Shown here in pieces: positions 1-11,960 of a stretch of DNA of 64,000 nt; positions within the stretch are counted from its first letter, which is position 1, and each line of letters opens with the position of its first letter. This DNA comes from Talinum fruticosum. Taxonomy: Eukaryota; Streptophyta; Magnoliopsida; Caryophyllales; Talinaceae. Both the position numbers and the translations under genes were made by a program. The notes under the pieces were generated by a model. It saw only the letters and a list, made by a program, of their open reading frames with translations. It searched no databases and was not told where the DNA came from. The stretch is from assembly GCA_021018815.1 (NCBI GenBank), contig JAITYX010000090.1, positions 1,639,501-1,703,500 on the forward strand, given 5' to 3'.

Positions 1-148
1 CGGAGGCCCTCCTGGTCGTCGATGTCGGAGAGGTCCTTGAACTCGTAAGGGGTGGCCCCGCCGGAGGGATAAGCTCCGGCGCCGCCCTTACCACCTTGAA
101 CACCAGCGGTGCAGCTGCTTGGTTTACGGTGGCCGTCGACTCTGCCAT
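1..148 (-). pseudogene. BAHD acyltransferase first-exon fragment, cut by window edge
   Basis: Reading leftward from the ATG at 148, the protein begins [17 protein letters not shown] and continues to PELIPPAGP, nearly identical to the start of the copy at 11366. This N-terminus is typical of alcohol acyltransferases of the benzyl-alcohol O-benzoyltransferase group. The frame then breaks near position 51-53: the intact paralogue has three Gs before the C run (GGGCCCC), this copy has two, so the conserved [16 protein letters not shown] stretch is lost unless a base is restored. The rest lies outside the window. It is the first member of a same-strand array. It may be a real pseudogene or a base-call error; both fit. 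Confidence 0.8.
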
Positions 149-267
149 ATTAGTTTATCGGTAGATCTGCTGTTTGTTTGTTCGCTGGTTTTTAACTTAT
201 GGTGGTGGAGACTCCGGGTTTTTTGTTTGTTTGTTTATCTGCCGTCCACTGCAGCTACAACTATTCC

Positions 268-301
268 TTATTATTATTATTATTGTTATTATTATTATTA
301 C
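268..301. repeat. (TTA)n microsatellite
   Basis: An interrupted TTA run lies about 120 bases upstream of the BAHD first-exon fragment. A similar ATT run sits upstream of the paralogue at 11.4 kb, so the repeat may have been copied with the gene. Confidence 0.8.
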
Positions 302-347
302 TTAATACTACATGCTCGCCGCTTATATCAATTTTCTAAAATGTTTC

Positions 348-475
348 GTAATTTAGAAGTATCAATTGATAAATTATTCATCTATTCAACACAATTTAAA
401 TTTACACGTATTGATCATGCTTTTAAATTGTGTTGAATAAATGAATAGATTTATCTATTGATACTTCTAAATTAC
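348..475. mobile_element. Foldback MITE-like palindrome
   Basis: Two arms of about 52 bases (348-400 and 423-475) are near-perfect reverse complements around a 22-base loop. The outermost arm reads GTAATTTAGAAGTATCAAT and is mirrored at the right end. No coding potential. It is best explained as a short foldback MITE; a small-RNA hairpin is an alternative that the sequence alone cannot exclude. Confidence 0.6.
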
Positions 476-613
476 CATAGATTTTTAGACAATTAATATA
501 GCGGTAGCGCATGGTATTAGCTAGTTAATAGATTTAAATATAAGTCTAAATTCAACATATAATTATAGTAATTTTAAATAAAATTTAATCCGTGAGAACG
601 CACTGGTCTTAGC

Positions 614-808
614 TAATTTAAAAGGAAATAAACTTTGTAGGTGATAGTCGAGTGAAGAGTTACATTTGAAGGTATTATAATCAACGCAATATGAATCTAC
701 AATACAATAATTTACAATACAATGAATTAGCAAAGAATTAAAGGGAACTAAAAACATAACGTCAAGCAAAGATCGTGGGAAAATTGGGCTTACAACAATT
801 ATTTTTCT
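614..808 (+). repeat. Dispersed repeat, copy 1 (pairs with 3250-3446)
   Basis: About 195 bases are highly similar, in the same orientation, to 3250-3446, including the shared stretches AATTTAAAAGGAAATAAAC and GAATTAGCAAAGAATTAAAG. The pair flanks the first Helitron-like element. Minus-strand open frames in both copies are short and dissimilar in length, so I read it as non-coding. Confidence 0.7.
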
Positions 809-849
809 ATTTATTAATTAATGTTTTATTGTGAAAAACTAATACCCGT

Positions 850-2903
850 GCAATGCACTTATATATAGCTAATACCCGCGCATTGCCTCGGGACAAACTT
901 TGTCAATAATTAAAATAAATTTATTTTTGAATAACCATGTGGTACTTAAAAAAATTAAGCATATGGGTTTATATTTTTCCCTAATTTTATAAATATACAT
1001 TTATTATTTATTAGAACAATATATCCAACACCACCCGATTCTCGTTTCTACTCGTATCAATTGATCGTAACATCCTAGTCTCTGTCTGTCAAGACGACAC
1101 TTAATGCTACTTACAATATATCTAGTCCCACCCAAAGGCTATATCCTCTCAATATCAAGGAATCAACTTATTTAGTATCCTTATTCTACAAACATGTCTC
1201 GGAGATATCGAACCCATATAGTCCAAGTGACTATATGTGATTATTCATTCGTTGAATTCCCACAGTGGCTTTAAGTTAATTGTCGGTCCTCACTCGAAGA
1301 CCCCTTAAGAGTTCAAAAATGCTTTCTTCATAATGTTTACAATAACATTTGCGGTAAGCTCACATTGCAAAACTTCCACTCCATAGGAAAACTCATACAC
1401 CAAGCCTTCACATCTTAGATGACTTTCTTAGGTAATATACAAAGGAAACTCCAACGAACAATGTGATAGAAAATTCCATAGTGACCTTAATAACATCATC
1501 TCTCTTGCATTAAACTTTGAAATACACACCTATATATTGAATGACTAAGCTGCAAAGCATACAAGTGACATTTCTATGTAATGCTCTTGAACTATGTGTA
1601 ATCTACAAATAGATATCTAATTCTCAACAACCCATTATACCATCAAATCACACAAACACAAGGAAAGATAAACATAAACTCAACCAGGTAAATACCATCA
1701 AATCACACAAATGACATTTAAAGAAATATTCATGGAGGCGCAAATGCAAACTATTATTTCCATTAATCGGACCACTAAAACAACATATCCAAACTAAAAC
1801 TACACCTAACATTTCCAAGCAAATAAAAAACACAAACAATTGTCGGAGAACCATCGGACCAAAAACAAAAAGGAAAAATGATCAACAATAACCCTAACAC
1901 ATCCGCCCCTCCTCCTCTATTCAAGATACAAGTGGGGAAATATCTCGCGCTAACATTGACAAATACCCGTAAGCCATTTTCAATCATCCGCAATTCCACA
2001 ATAGCTAAATTTGAAAATCCCAAAATTTCCCAAAACCCCTAAAAATCAATTAGAAACATCAGTCGAAAAGAGGAGGAAATGGGGAAAATTTTACCAATTT
2101 GAAGGTTTTTCTTGCTTAGAGGAGCGACGAAACCTACGCCGCCGCCCACCCACCCACGAAAGCAACCGACCACCCACACGAACGAGACTCGGCAAATGAG
2201 AGAGAGAGAGGATGCGGCGGCGACAACCAAACCAACCGGCCACCGCCCTCGGAAGTCGTCTCTTGCTTAGAGGAGCGACGAAACCCATGCCTCGCCGCCC
2301 ACCCACCCACGAAAGCGGCCGACCACCCACACGAACGAGACTCGGCAAATGAGAGAGAGAGGATGCGGCGGCGACAACCAAACCAGTCGGCCACCGCCCT
2401 TGGAAGTCGTCTCTTGCTTAGAGGAGCGACGAAACCCACGCCCGCCGCCCACCTACCCACGAAAGCGGCCGACCACCCACACGAACGAGACTCGACGAAT
2501 GAGAGAGAAAGAGAATGCGGCGGCGACAACCAAACCAGCCGGCCACCGCCCCGGAAGTCGTCCCTAGAAGAGAGACCAGGTGAGCGTGAGAGAGAGAGAG
2601 AGAGTGAGCGAGAGAGAGAGAGTGCAAGCAAGAGAGATAGAAGAAAACGTGGGGGAGGGGAGTAGTTACAGAGAGAGTTGAAAAGACTGGAAATAGAGAG
2701 AGAAAGGGAGCAAGTTACACAAAAATAGAGTTAAGGGATGAGAGAGAGAGAGACGGTCAAGAGGAGAGAGAGGGGAGAGGTTAACAAAAACAAATTAACA
2801 GCTGAGATTAATGAGATAATCTAATCAAAGGCTGAAAATTAGTTTTACCCCTACAATTAAGGGGAGGGAGGTCAACCTAACTTTTCTTTTATATATTAGT
2901 AGA
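850..2903 (-). mobile_element. Helitron-like element A, minus strand
   Basis: On the minus strand the right end starts TCTACTAATATATAAAAG at 2903, with A just outside: the 5'-TC and A|T insertion pattern of Helitrons. Towards 850-890, minus-strand GC-rich palindromes with GCGGGTATTAG-type ends resemble Helitron 3' termini, although the last bases read TTAG rather than CTRR, so the left boundary is uncertain (about 850 or 875). The 1950-2903 part is paralogous to 3985-5521 (element B). It contains a GC-rich minisatellite (2111-2563) and GA-rich DNA. No Rep/helicase gene is visible, so it is non-autonomous. The stretch 1000-1900 has no recognisable gene. Confidence 0.5.
2111..2563. repeat. 151-bp tandem repeat, three units
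   Basis: The phrase CTTGCTTAGAGGAGCGACGA recurs at 2111, 2262 and 2413, an exact 151-base period. Each unit is GC-rich and ends in a GAGAGA tract followed by CAACCAAACCAGCCGGCCACC. Because 151 is not a multiple of 3, open frames through it change reading frame at every unit, which argues against coding. Confidence 0.9.
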
Positions 2904-3249
2904 TTAGGTAAACGGTATTTCATATGAGTAATAATATGGTCTCGCAAACATTAAACTAAATTGCACTCTTTCTACCATTCATATATGAACTAAAATAGGA
3001 AGAAAATAATAACCGAGGAAAAAAACACTCCAATTCAATTGTCATATTTAAGACTTGATATGTATTTACTATGAGTATGGAGACATAGAATAAGGTATCA
3101 ATAATTGAACATGTAAAACTTACAAAATTAATTTATCGAAATCAATGTATGTCGGGCGTACGCGTGACCCACTTGACTCCACAGCAGAATAGTTGAATAA
3201 AACTTGATCGAAGAAGTCGATAAAGACAACATCACTTAGTTTGGTGGCA

Positions 3250-3446
3250 AATTTAAAAGGAAATAAACTTTGCATGTGATAGTGGAGTGAGAAGTAATCA
3301 CTTTTGAAGGCATTATAATCAAAGCAATATGAGTCTACAATACAATAATTTACAATGCAATGAATTAGCAAAGAATTAAAGGAACTAAAAACATAATGTC
3401 AAACAAAGCACCATGGGAATATTGGGTTGACAACAATTAATTTTCT
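3250..3446 (+). repeat. Dispersed repeat, copy 2 (pairs with 614-808)
   Basis: Second copy of the 195-base repeat described at 614-808, same orientation. The following 3450-3950 is AT-rich and shows no gene. Confidence 0.7.
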
Positions 3447-4374
3447 TAAACTTCCACCTTCACGGTCTCATTTATACAATATCACCTCAACGATTAAATT
3501 TAAATGTTTGATATCTATTAATCTATAAAAAAGGAAGTGAATACCATTTTAAATATATAAACCTTCAGTATTCGAATGAACGTGAATGGTGTATCGATTG
3601 AATTGGCGATTCATATAAAACGTTAGTTCGGAATTTTTGTATATCATACACTTAATTCATTATATGTTGTCTTACAATATTTTCAAAATATAAGTACAAA
3701 GGTTATTTACTAAAAATCTTATAAATTGATGTTATAGAAAATAAGAAATTAATTTAAAAATTGAAAAATAGTTAATGTTAAAAAAAAATAGATTCAGTTG
3801 ATTTTAAAACAAATAAATTACAAAAATAAATGAACTTGTGTTACCAAAAATGAACAATAATTTATTTAAGAAAAAAAGTATTTTATGGCTACTTGTACAT
3901 TTATTAGTATAATTATATAGCTTACTATCGCTGTGTTAAAAGATAAAAGAAAAATTAATCATGGGAGTGTAATAGATCCGCTAGCCATGTCGCCAAATAC
4001 CCATAACCCATTTTGAATTATCTCGCAATTTCACAATACTCAAATTTCAAAACCCCTAAATTTTTCAAAACCCCTAAAAATCTATTAGAAAGATCAGTGC
4101 GTAAAAGAGGGAAAATTTAACTAAAATTCAACTTTAAAAAACAAATTTTGAATTATCTCGCAAAATGGGTTATGAGTATTGTGAAATTGCAGTATAAGGC
4201 TTAGCATTAGTTTACTATAGCTGTGTTAAAAAATTAAAAAGATTAACCATGGGTATTTAAGTCGACTTTTGTGGCAATGGGTTAGAAACCCTAACCCATT
4301 TGTTAACTATAGCCGTGTTAAAAATTAAAAACATTTGCATAAGGCTTAGAATTAGAGAGAGAGAGGAGCCGCAC

Positions 4375-4376
<2 letters not shown>

Positions 4377-4429
<53 letters not shown>
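4377..4429. repeat. (GA)n microsatellite
   Basis: About 26 uninterrupted GA units inside Helitron-like element B. Confidence 0.95.
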
Positions 4430-4431
<2 letters not shown>

Positions 4432-4460
4432 CGGCCACTGCTAGGGAGAGAGACAGGGGC

Positions 4461-4690
4461 CCGGAAGGCGGCCGAGCACCTGCAGAGAGAGAGAGAGAGG
4501 TTTGGCGACCGCTAGTGAGAGCGAGAGAGGCCCGCGAAGGCGGCCGAGCACCGGAGAAAGAGAGAGAGAGGTCGGCCACCGCTGGGGAGAGAGAGGGGCC
4601 CGGGAAGGCGGCCGAGAACCGGCAGAGAGAGAGAGGGGTTCGGCGACCGCTGGGGACAGCGAGAGAGGCCCGCGAAGGCGGCCGAGCACC
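4461..4690. repeat. ~70-bp GC/GA minisatellite
   Basis: The phrase AAGGCGGCCGAGCACC (or AGAACC) recurs near 4465, 4537, 4605 and 4675, a period of about 68-72 bases, with decayed further units near 4770 and 4865. It is a different unit from the 151-bp array of element A, although both sit at the equivalent place in related elements. Confidence 0.85.
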
Positions 4691-5689
4691 GGCACCGAAG
4701 AGACGCAATGCAAGCGAGAGTGAGAGCGAGCGAGTGAGATGGCGACCGACCACCATACTGGTGACCACCACGGGAAGGCGACCGACCCCCGCACCGAGAG
4801 AGAGAGTGAGCAAGAGAGAGAGACAGAGAAAGCGGCAGCGGAGCCGCGGCAGACGGCCAACGGCCCGGGAAGGCGGCCAACCACGCCAGCGTGCAGTGAG
4901 AGTGCGACCGGACAAGACAGAGGGGACGGCTAGCCGTAGGTAATACGCTTTATTATAATCGAATTCGGGGTTTTGGGATCTTCGGGTTTTACCCAATTGA
5001 AGGGTACAATTCATATGTTCTTGAACTTCGTTTGTAAACCGCTAAAGGGATTTCCTTTTGACAAGAACATTTTTAATTTGGTTGTCAATCTATCTACAGA
5101 CATTTTACCTTTCAATTGAAGAATATGTCTGTGACTTTTCTTGTGACTTTTGTTGTGCCCGAACTCGTGGTTAATTGGAGGAAGAGGATGAATAACAGAA
5201 GCGAGGCAAAATGGAGAGAGAGTTGTTTGATGAGGGAAGGAACGAATTACTGAATTATTGAATGAATAGGAGAGAGATAATGATGGTAGAGAAAAGGTGG
5301 GGAGAGAGTTCACAGGAGAGATAGATAGTGGGTGACAGCTTTGGGAAGGGGGTGGGAGGTTAATTACCGGCAAGAGGGAGAAGAAGACCAGTGAGAGAGA
5401 GAGTGTAAACAATCAAGAGTTGAGATTAATTGTTAAATTGAATCAAAGGCTGAAAATTAGTTTAACCCCTACAATTAAGGAGAGGAGAGTAACCCCAACT
5501 TTTCTTTTATATATTAATAGATTGTATTATTATATGCGAAATGCATGTTGTTTTAATTATAGGAATTATTATTATTATTATTTGCAAAACGCATGTGTCT
5601 TTCTTCACTAAGAAGGGGTGACATTAAATACAACCCTATGAATTTAATATTTTTTAAAATAATAAATTAATTTCATTAATTGAAAGTCA

Positions 5690-6893
5690 TATGACAATAT
5701 ATATATATATAATATTAAAAATTCAGTCCAAACGATGCACGAGCAACACGTATGATACTTATGTGGCGATACCATGAATTGTAAATTAAATTATCTTTAA
5801 ATAACTTTATTAATTTAATAAAAATAACATTAATATTATACTTTTTCAATAATAATATACTAATTTAGTAATGAAATTTTACGATAAAAATTACATTAAT
5901 TCTATACTTTAATATTATACTATTTTAATAATTAAAATAGAGTATACAATCTAATTTTTTAAAAATTATTTTAATATATAATTTATGTAACCGACTACAT
6001 AATAAAAAAATATTATAGATTTTTAATTATGATAAACTAATTTAGACATGAAATTTGATTATAAAAAATTACATTGATATTATACTTCAATATTTACAAA
6101 ATTAAATTATTTTAAAATAATTTAACTAACTTAGTAATAAATTTGATGATAAAAATTACAATAATATTATAATACTATGCTAATTTAAAACAATTAAAGT
6201 AGAGTATAACATGTAATTTTCCAAATTCATTTCAATATGTAAGTTACGTAACCGACTTTAAAAGAATAAATTTAAAAATAATATAATATAATAATAAAAT
6301 TAGAATGTATAATGTAATTTTTTTCAAATTTATTTTGGTTTGAAATTTATCTAACCACCTACATAATCCAAAAATATTAAACTGTTTCAATTGTGATATA
6401 CTAATTTAGTGATGAATTACATTACATCAATGCTTATACTTCAATATTATACTCAAACATGATTAATATAAATATTATTAGCATGACTAATATAAATTAT
6501 TATTTTTAAAATTATTATTAATATTTCCTCCCTTAAACTTTTGAATTTCTGTACCTTCAATGGGTGTATATGTTACATGTTTTTAATTCAATTTATTATA
6601 TAATTTATTAATAATAATACTTATTTACCATGTCATTAATGCACCGTAATCGATCTACTCCTACTAACAATGGTTATCCCTATTCCCACAAAATAAAGCA
6701 AGTTATAAAAAAATTAAAAGAAATATTTTTATATTAACTATTTAAAGATAAGTATATCCACTTATGTTCTTTTAACATATTATTATTAGTTTTTATTGGT
6801 ATAAATTAATTAAAAATAATAAAATTAAAAAATAAATAATTATAAAAAATAAAATTAATTAATACCCTAGCATAGCAAGGGGTACAACCCTAG
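5690..6893 (+). mobile_element. Helitron, non-autonomous, plus strand
   Basis: The 3' end shows the Helitron signature: hairpin at 6865-6881 (CCCT-GC stem, ATA loop), a short spacer, then CTAG ending at 6893 with T outside. The final 590 bases match 37113-37697, which has the same terminus with a perfect 7-bp stem. The left end is set only roughly by the AT-rich lead-in near 5690. No Rep/helicase frame is present, and the interior is extremely AT-rich. Confidence 0.65.
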
Positions 6894-8027
6894 TATATAT
6901 ATTAAAAGTTGAATTAAAGTAATGTATGAGCGATATGTAGGATGTTACATAAGATGTCACGTATGATGTCAAATAGGTAAATTCAATGTAATTTTAATTC
7001 AATTTAATGTTGGAACTATTCACATTAATATTAAATATAATAGATATTAAAAATTAAAAAAATATATTAATCAAAATAGAAAAAATAAAGAGACATATCT
7101 ATTTACTGTTTATAATAAATTATATAATCTAATATATCAATTTTTGCCCTTTTCGTCCGGCATGCCCCGTTCTCAATGTCTCTCACCCGTGCTCGCCGTT
7201 TCTTGTCCCATAATACGATTTTTTTCGAGGCCAAAGCATCCATTAGACTTCACACACCCAATAAAAATACAATTCTACTATGCGTGATATGATAAGATTA
7301 AGGGAGAGAAGTATACGTCTTACCTATGGTTATTACTTTGTGTTACATTCTATATCTATAGTCATAGTAATATTTGCCTTTGTGTTTGAGTCCCTAGTTG
7401 GTAACTTGAGTTGGCTATGCTCAGTCCACCAAAATGTGTTTGTAATCTTATATATATATATATATATCGATCTATGTGGGTCTCCTAGTTGGTACCTTTA
7501 ATAGGCAGAATTAGCTTTTTTAAGAGAATATTTTTGAATAAAAGGCCTCCATTTCAGGTTTTTCAACTATATAAATTTCTTAAAAACAAAATCAAGCCGT
7601 ATAATGAATGGAAAAGGGGGCGGGGATGCAGTTTGTATAAACAGTGAACCAGATTAGAGTGGACTAGATGTAATTAATGACGGTAGTGATAACTAAACTC
7701 AGATGTTAGCAAAGCCAGAGAAAGACTAATTTTGCATCAAATGACAAGAATTAATTTGGAAGATTAGTAGAAATAGATAGATAGCTCAACTTGGGCAAAG
7801 CAGACAAGTTTAGTTTAGGTCAATTTCCTAGTCTTGTGCCGGTGACTGCAGTATTGTTTGCCTCTTAGTGGAGTCTATTCATTCCATTCCAATCTTGACA
7901 TTTCAAGCTCCAAGGATAGTAATCATATCAACCAATGCACCACCACCACGACCACCACCACCGACGACCGACTGACGACAACAACAACAACAACAATAAT
8001 AATAATAGGCTAAAAAAATAATAGATC
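6894..8027. other. Intergenic, no gene seen
   Basis: AT-rich DNA with a short GC-richer stretch around 7145-7260 and a CAACAACAA/AATAATAAT simple repeat near 7978-8007. No open frame has recognisable protein features. The start resembles a Helitron-type 5' lead (TATATATATTAAAAG) directly abutting the previous element, possibly a second partial copy. Confidence 0.5.
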
Positions 8028-8484
8028 GGATTGTTTCACCTAAGATAGGGCAAGACATAATAAAGTTTTTGAACCAAACATTAAAGTTTTGTAATTTAAG
8101 AGTTTTTGGATTAAAATAAACAATACTTTGAGGGTACTCGAACGTTTATATATCAAATTATAAAGTTGATCGATCATACACTATACTTTAGTGGTGATTT
8201 TTTTCTTAAACTTCCACCGATTTAGGGGTGATAACTCGGTTGTTTATGATGGGTCAAGTTGAGAAAAGAGGAAGAATAACTGATTTAGTGGAGGATGGAA
8301 TAATAGTTCTCCTTTTCTTAACTTGACAAATCGTAAAAAAATCGAGTTGCCACTCTCTAAATTGGTGTATGGTGCATAATTAGTCAACTTTATAATTTAG
8401 TATATAAACGTCCAATACCCCTAAAGTACAGTTTATTCTCTTAAAAATTTTATTCTCTTAAATATCATAACGTACCAAACAATC
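8028..8484. mobile_element. Foldback element with ~150-bp inverted arms
   Basis: The segment about 8070-8215 is an imperfect reverse complement of about 8330-8484: for example AAATTATAAAGTTGAT on the left is mirrored by AACTTTATAATTT on the right, and TTTGAGGGTACTCGAACG by CGTCCAATACCCCTAAAG. No coding content. I read it as a MITE-like foldback; its exact ends and target duplication could not be fixed. Confidence 0.55.
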
Positions 8485-9563
8485 AAATAAACAAAATTTT
8501 CTTTTTGAAATGAACGTACAGGGGTGCCTATTTGGTTAAATATGAACCAAAATGAAACCCAAAACTTCAAAAATTAAGGATTGAAGATTGGACCATAGAC
8601 AACTAGTTCATAACCCAAACGAGCCCAAAATTAGACCTTGGAGTGAAACTACTCCAAATCGATTAGCGCCTTATTTATTTACTTATTTTATAATGGAAAC
8701 ATGAATATTTTCTTGTGTTGATAAATTGTATTTGTTCATGTTTTCTTTCAATTATTGTACGAGAGAGCTGCATGTGATGTCAAATTTTGAAGTAAAAATA
8801 AGATCTTGAGTGGAATATGAATATCTCTATAAGTAGAGAAAATATTGAGTGTATTTTTGCAAAATATTAAAAAAATTATATACTATAAGAAAAGAAATGG
8901 ATTAAAATGATCAGGTAATTTAACGAAAATTTAAACAAAATGATTTTTTCTATAATTGATTGCCAATTATAAAACTGAGACATAACAAACTATATAATGG
9001 TCATAAATACGACAAGATAATCAAAACTCCTATGGAACACGGTTAGGTTTTTTTTTTTTAATTTTTTAACGAAAGTGACTTTGATGAAAAAATAGTTAGG
9101 TTTTTTTTCTGATTTCTTTTTGGGGTGGGAGGTTTATCTAAGGCAACTTCTTATTCGATAAATAGACCATTGTTTTGGGCCTGGGCCTGAACAAGTATGA
9201 GATTTTGGAAGACATTTGAATAAATTTAATGTCATTTCTCTATTTCCTTTTATCAGAAATAGAAAAAATCTGCGGTCACCCATTTCTAGGAATTATGGGC
9301 CTGTTCTGCTACATCCATTTGTCTCTAAGTCCAGTTCTCCATGTGTTCTAATAAAATTTTAAAATAATTTCATTTTTTAATATAAATATTTTTATAAATT
9401 TTATATTTAATTAATATTTTCTCACAATTAAAAAAAAACAAATATTTTAAAACGGATCAATTATATAAGTAATCAAATGATTACCACTGTACTGTAACTA
9501 TGAATCTGGTATGTATTATCGCAATGCGTCAATGGAATTCGTTTTTCTTTCCCCCTCTCTCCC
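8485..9563. other. Intergenic, 3' of BAHD gene 1
   Basis: AT-rich, no gene seen. It lies downstream of the minus-strand BAHD gene, so it should include that gene's 3' UTR. No clear polyadenylation signal was picked out. Confidence 0.4.
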
Positions 9564-11366
9564 TTACAATGATGAAGAAAATAAAACAGAGGATCCAGAA
9601 CCCGAGTTGGGATGCCCCGGTAATTCGGTGAGCATCAAACGGAGCTCATTGACAAACCTCTCCATAGCCGGGCCAGGCAAAGATATAGGCAAAACAATCC
9701 CCTTCTCCCCTTTGCTATTTTTAGTCGCGACGTAAAAACTCGCATAACCCGTCACCTTTCGAGCATTTCCACCATACAAGGGTAAGCCCCACCCGTAGTC
9801 CATTTGATCAAGCCCGACCCGGGTGGCATCAGACACCTGAAAGCTATATGGTGTAATAATGACCCGAGGCCGGCCTTTGATGACCAAGAGGTCAACCACG
9901 GACCTCATGTACTCGTCCGTGACCTCTGCCTTGGCCTTCTTTATCAAATCTACGGCGTAACCCACAGGATTCCGGAGGAGCTCTTCCGCAGTGCATACAG
10001 CCGCCGGATACGCCAGTACATTCCCGTAGTATCCCTTGGGCAGGGGCGGGTCGATTTTAGACCGGGCATTTACAACCGAAATGAAGTGAACCACCTCGTC
10101 TGGCTTCGGCTCGAGGGCGATCGTACGACATCGCCACAGGCAGGCGCTCAGCACCTCAAATGTGGTCGATTTCAAGTGAGGAGGTAGCCAACGTCGTAGG
10201 GCGGACATCTCTTCAGATCCTGAATGTTGTATTTTTGGGAATTGGAAACACAAAAATTTGTTGTTCTAACTGACAGTATAGCAAACATAATACAAGTATA
10301 TAAGAATGCAAAAATATGAAGTGCTCACCAAAGAAGAAAGATCTGTGGACCAAATTATGAGGGGGATGATGGAGGCCTTGGTTTGGACAATGTCATCGTG
10401 CTCGTGATGGACTCGTGTGACTCGAGGGGGTTTACGAGCACAAAGAAGGTGGCGTTCCCAGACAGGATGTACGGAGAGTTCGGCTCCACGGGCCAACTCT
10501 GCCACCCCGTGTAAAAATTGGCATATTCCTGCTGCATCCGCCATACAATGGTTGTATCGAATCGCGAAGATGAAACCCCCGCACTTCAACCTAGTTACCT
10601 ATCAACATAAATACAAGTACCCAAATTTTAAAATTGAAGAAAATTCATTCTATATTTACAACAAAAATATTATACTGCCATTAATTATTAAAAACTCGAC
10701 CTTTAATTTGACCCTTTTCTTTCTAATTAATTGGTAATAAGAAAGCCCAACTCAGGGATCAAACAGAGGATGGAAAAATTCCACATTTCAACTAAACTAC
10801 CCATTTTTACGTAATCAAAGGATCGGAATTTGAGATTAAACTAAAGTACACTGTTAATCTTAGTATTTATTTTAAATTAATTACCTGAATTAGGGCCAAG
10901 GGGGAATGAAGGATCCCTAAGGAAGCAGGGACATCAAAGAGGAGCTGATCAAGGCATGGGATAGGAGGGCGAAGGTGGTGGTCCTTAAACTCCTCGAGAG
11001 TGACTCCAGCATCGGCCTCGATGAAGAGCACCCCTCACCGTTGCACTCCACCACCAGCTTGCGGTGGGGATCGACCTCCCTGAGCCGCCCCGCGAAGGGG
11101 TAATACGGCACGAGCGCCTTCCCCACCGCCTCCTTGATGACCTTGACGGGGTCTCGGGTGGCGGAGTAGGTCCACTCGTTAACGGTTTTGTAGAATTGAA
11201 TCAAAGGCATCTGGAAGCGGAGGCCCTCCTGGTCATCGATGTCGGAGAGCTCTTTGAACTCGTAAGGGGTGGGCCCCGCTGGAGGGATCAGCTCCGGCGC
11301 CGCCCTTGCCACCTTGAAAACCAGCGGTGCAGCTGCTTTGGTTACTGTGGCCGTCGACTCTGCCAT
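9564..11366 (-). CDS. BAHD alcohol acyltransferase 1 (frameshifted in two homopolymers)
   Basis: Cytosolic acyl-CoA-dependent O-acyltransferase of the BAHD family, closest in style to benzyl-alcohol O-benzoyltransferase and methanol anthraniloyltransferase; the substrate is not predictable. Exons run 11366-10885, 10598-10329 and 10219-9564, all with GT-AG borders. Exon 1 has the subgroup hallmark [12 protein letters not shown]; exon 2 has LKCGGF and the catalytic HxxxD as HCMAD; exon 3 has the structural DFGWG motif as DYGWG. Two frame breaks: the G5 needed for 'GEGVLFIE' is G4 (plus-strand C4 at 11031-11034), and a C6 run in exon 2 is C5 (10361-10365). Restoring one base at each gives about 469 residues, normal for the family. 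Start chosen at the conserved MAEST; upstream frame is 5' UTR. Either read errors or a young pseudogene. Confidence 0.9.
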
Positions 11367-11502
11367 GTTAATTCCTCGGTTTATCTCCTGTTTGTTTGTT
11401 GGTCGGGTTTTGACTAATGGCAGTGGAGATTCGTGGAGAGATGTGGGGAGGGGAAGGCTAAAGAGACACAAACGACTAGAATGATCATTGACGTCCAATG
11501 CA

Positions 11503-11558
<56 letters not shown>
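11503..11558. repeat. (ATT)n microsatellite
   Basis: About 18 ATT units roughly 140 bases upstream of the BAHD gene 1 start. Confidence 0.95.
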
Positions 11559-11789
11559 CAGGAATATTGGATGTGAATAATACAAATTTTAGGATATATG
11601 TCAAATTTAACATGAATAATTTTCTTAGTTGCGAGTAGAATGAACTTTGGGGATATTTTGCAATATTAGAACACCACCGAATTTGGCGGGCGGCCATTCG
11701 TCGGAACGTGACGTGGTAAATTTTTGGGAACATTTAAGCAAGCCAATTAATAACCTAAAATTTAAATGACTACCTATTTGAACTTACAT

Positions 11790-11960
11790 ACAAAACGCAC
11801 AAAAATATAAACACAAATAGAAACGAACATAAACGAACATAAAAAGTAGAAAAGAATATAAACGAACGTAAACAAACATAAATGAAGATAAATGAGTTGT
11901 TAAATAGGAAACGAACAAATATAAACAAACATAAACAAACATAAAATATAAATACATTTT
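11790..11960. repeat. Degenerate AAACGAACATA minisatellite
   Basis: Repeated 10-12-base variants of AAACGAACATA / AAACAAACATA. A reverse-complement relative (TTTATGTTCGTTTATATTTA) is at about 34680-34745, so this is likely the core of a dispersed plant repeat. Confidence 0.7.

Larger units (their letters stand above)
3960..5521 (-). mobile_element. Helitron-like element B, minus strand
   Basis: Its right end, read on the minus strand, is TCTATTAATATATAAAAG starting at 5521 and is followed by the same subterminal sequence as element A. The 3985-4130 segment matches 1955-2090 of element A. A GA microsatellite and a 70-bp minisatellite fill the interior. The left end is not recognisable and is only approximate. 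Non-autonomous. Confidence 0.5.

Noticed and set aside
2134..2631. 165-codon minus-strand frame with repeated VWLSPPH-like blocks
   Set aside because: Created by the 151-bp tandem array; the period is not a multiple of three, so related blocks appear in every frame.
4377..4950. CRISPR-like array
   Set aside because: The repeats are contiguous minisatellite units without unique spacers, in plant nuclear DNA.
4352..5014. 220-codon minus-strand frame rich in serine and leucine
   Set aside because: Mostly translated (GA)n and GC minisatellite sequence inside a Helitron-like element; no real protein signature.
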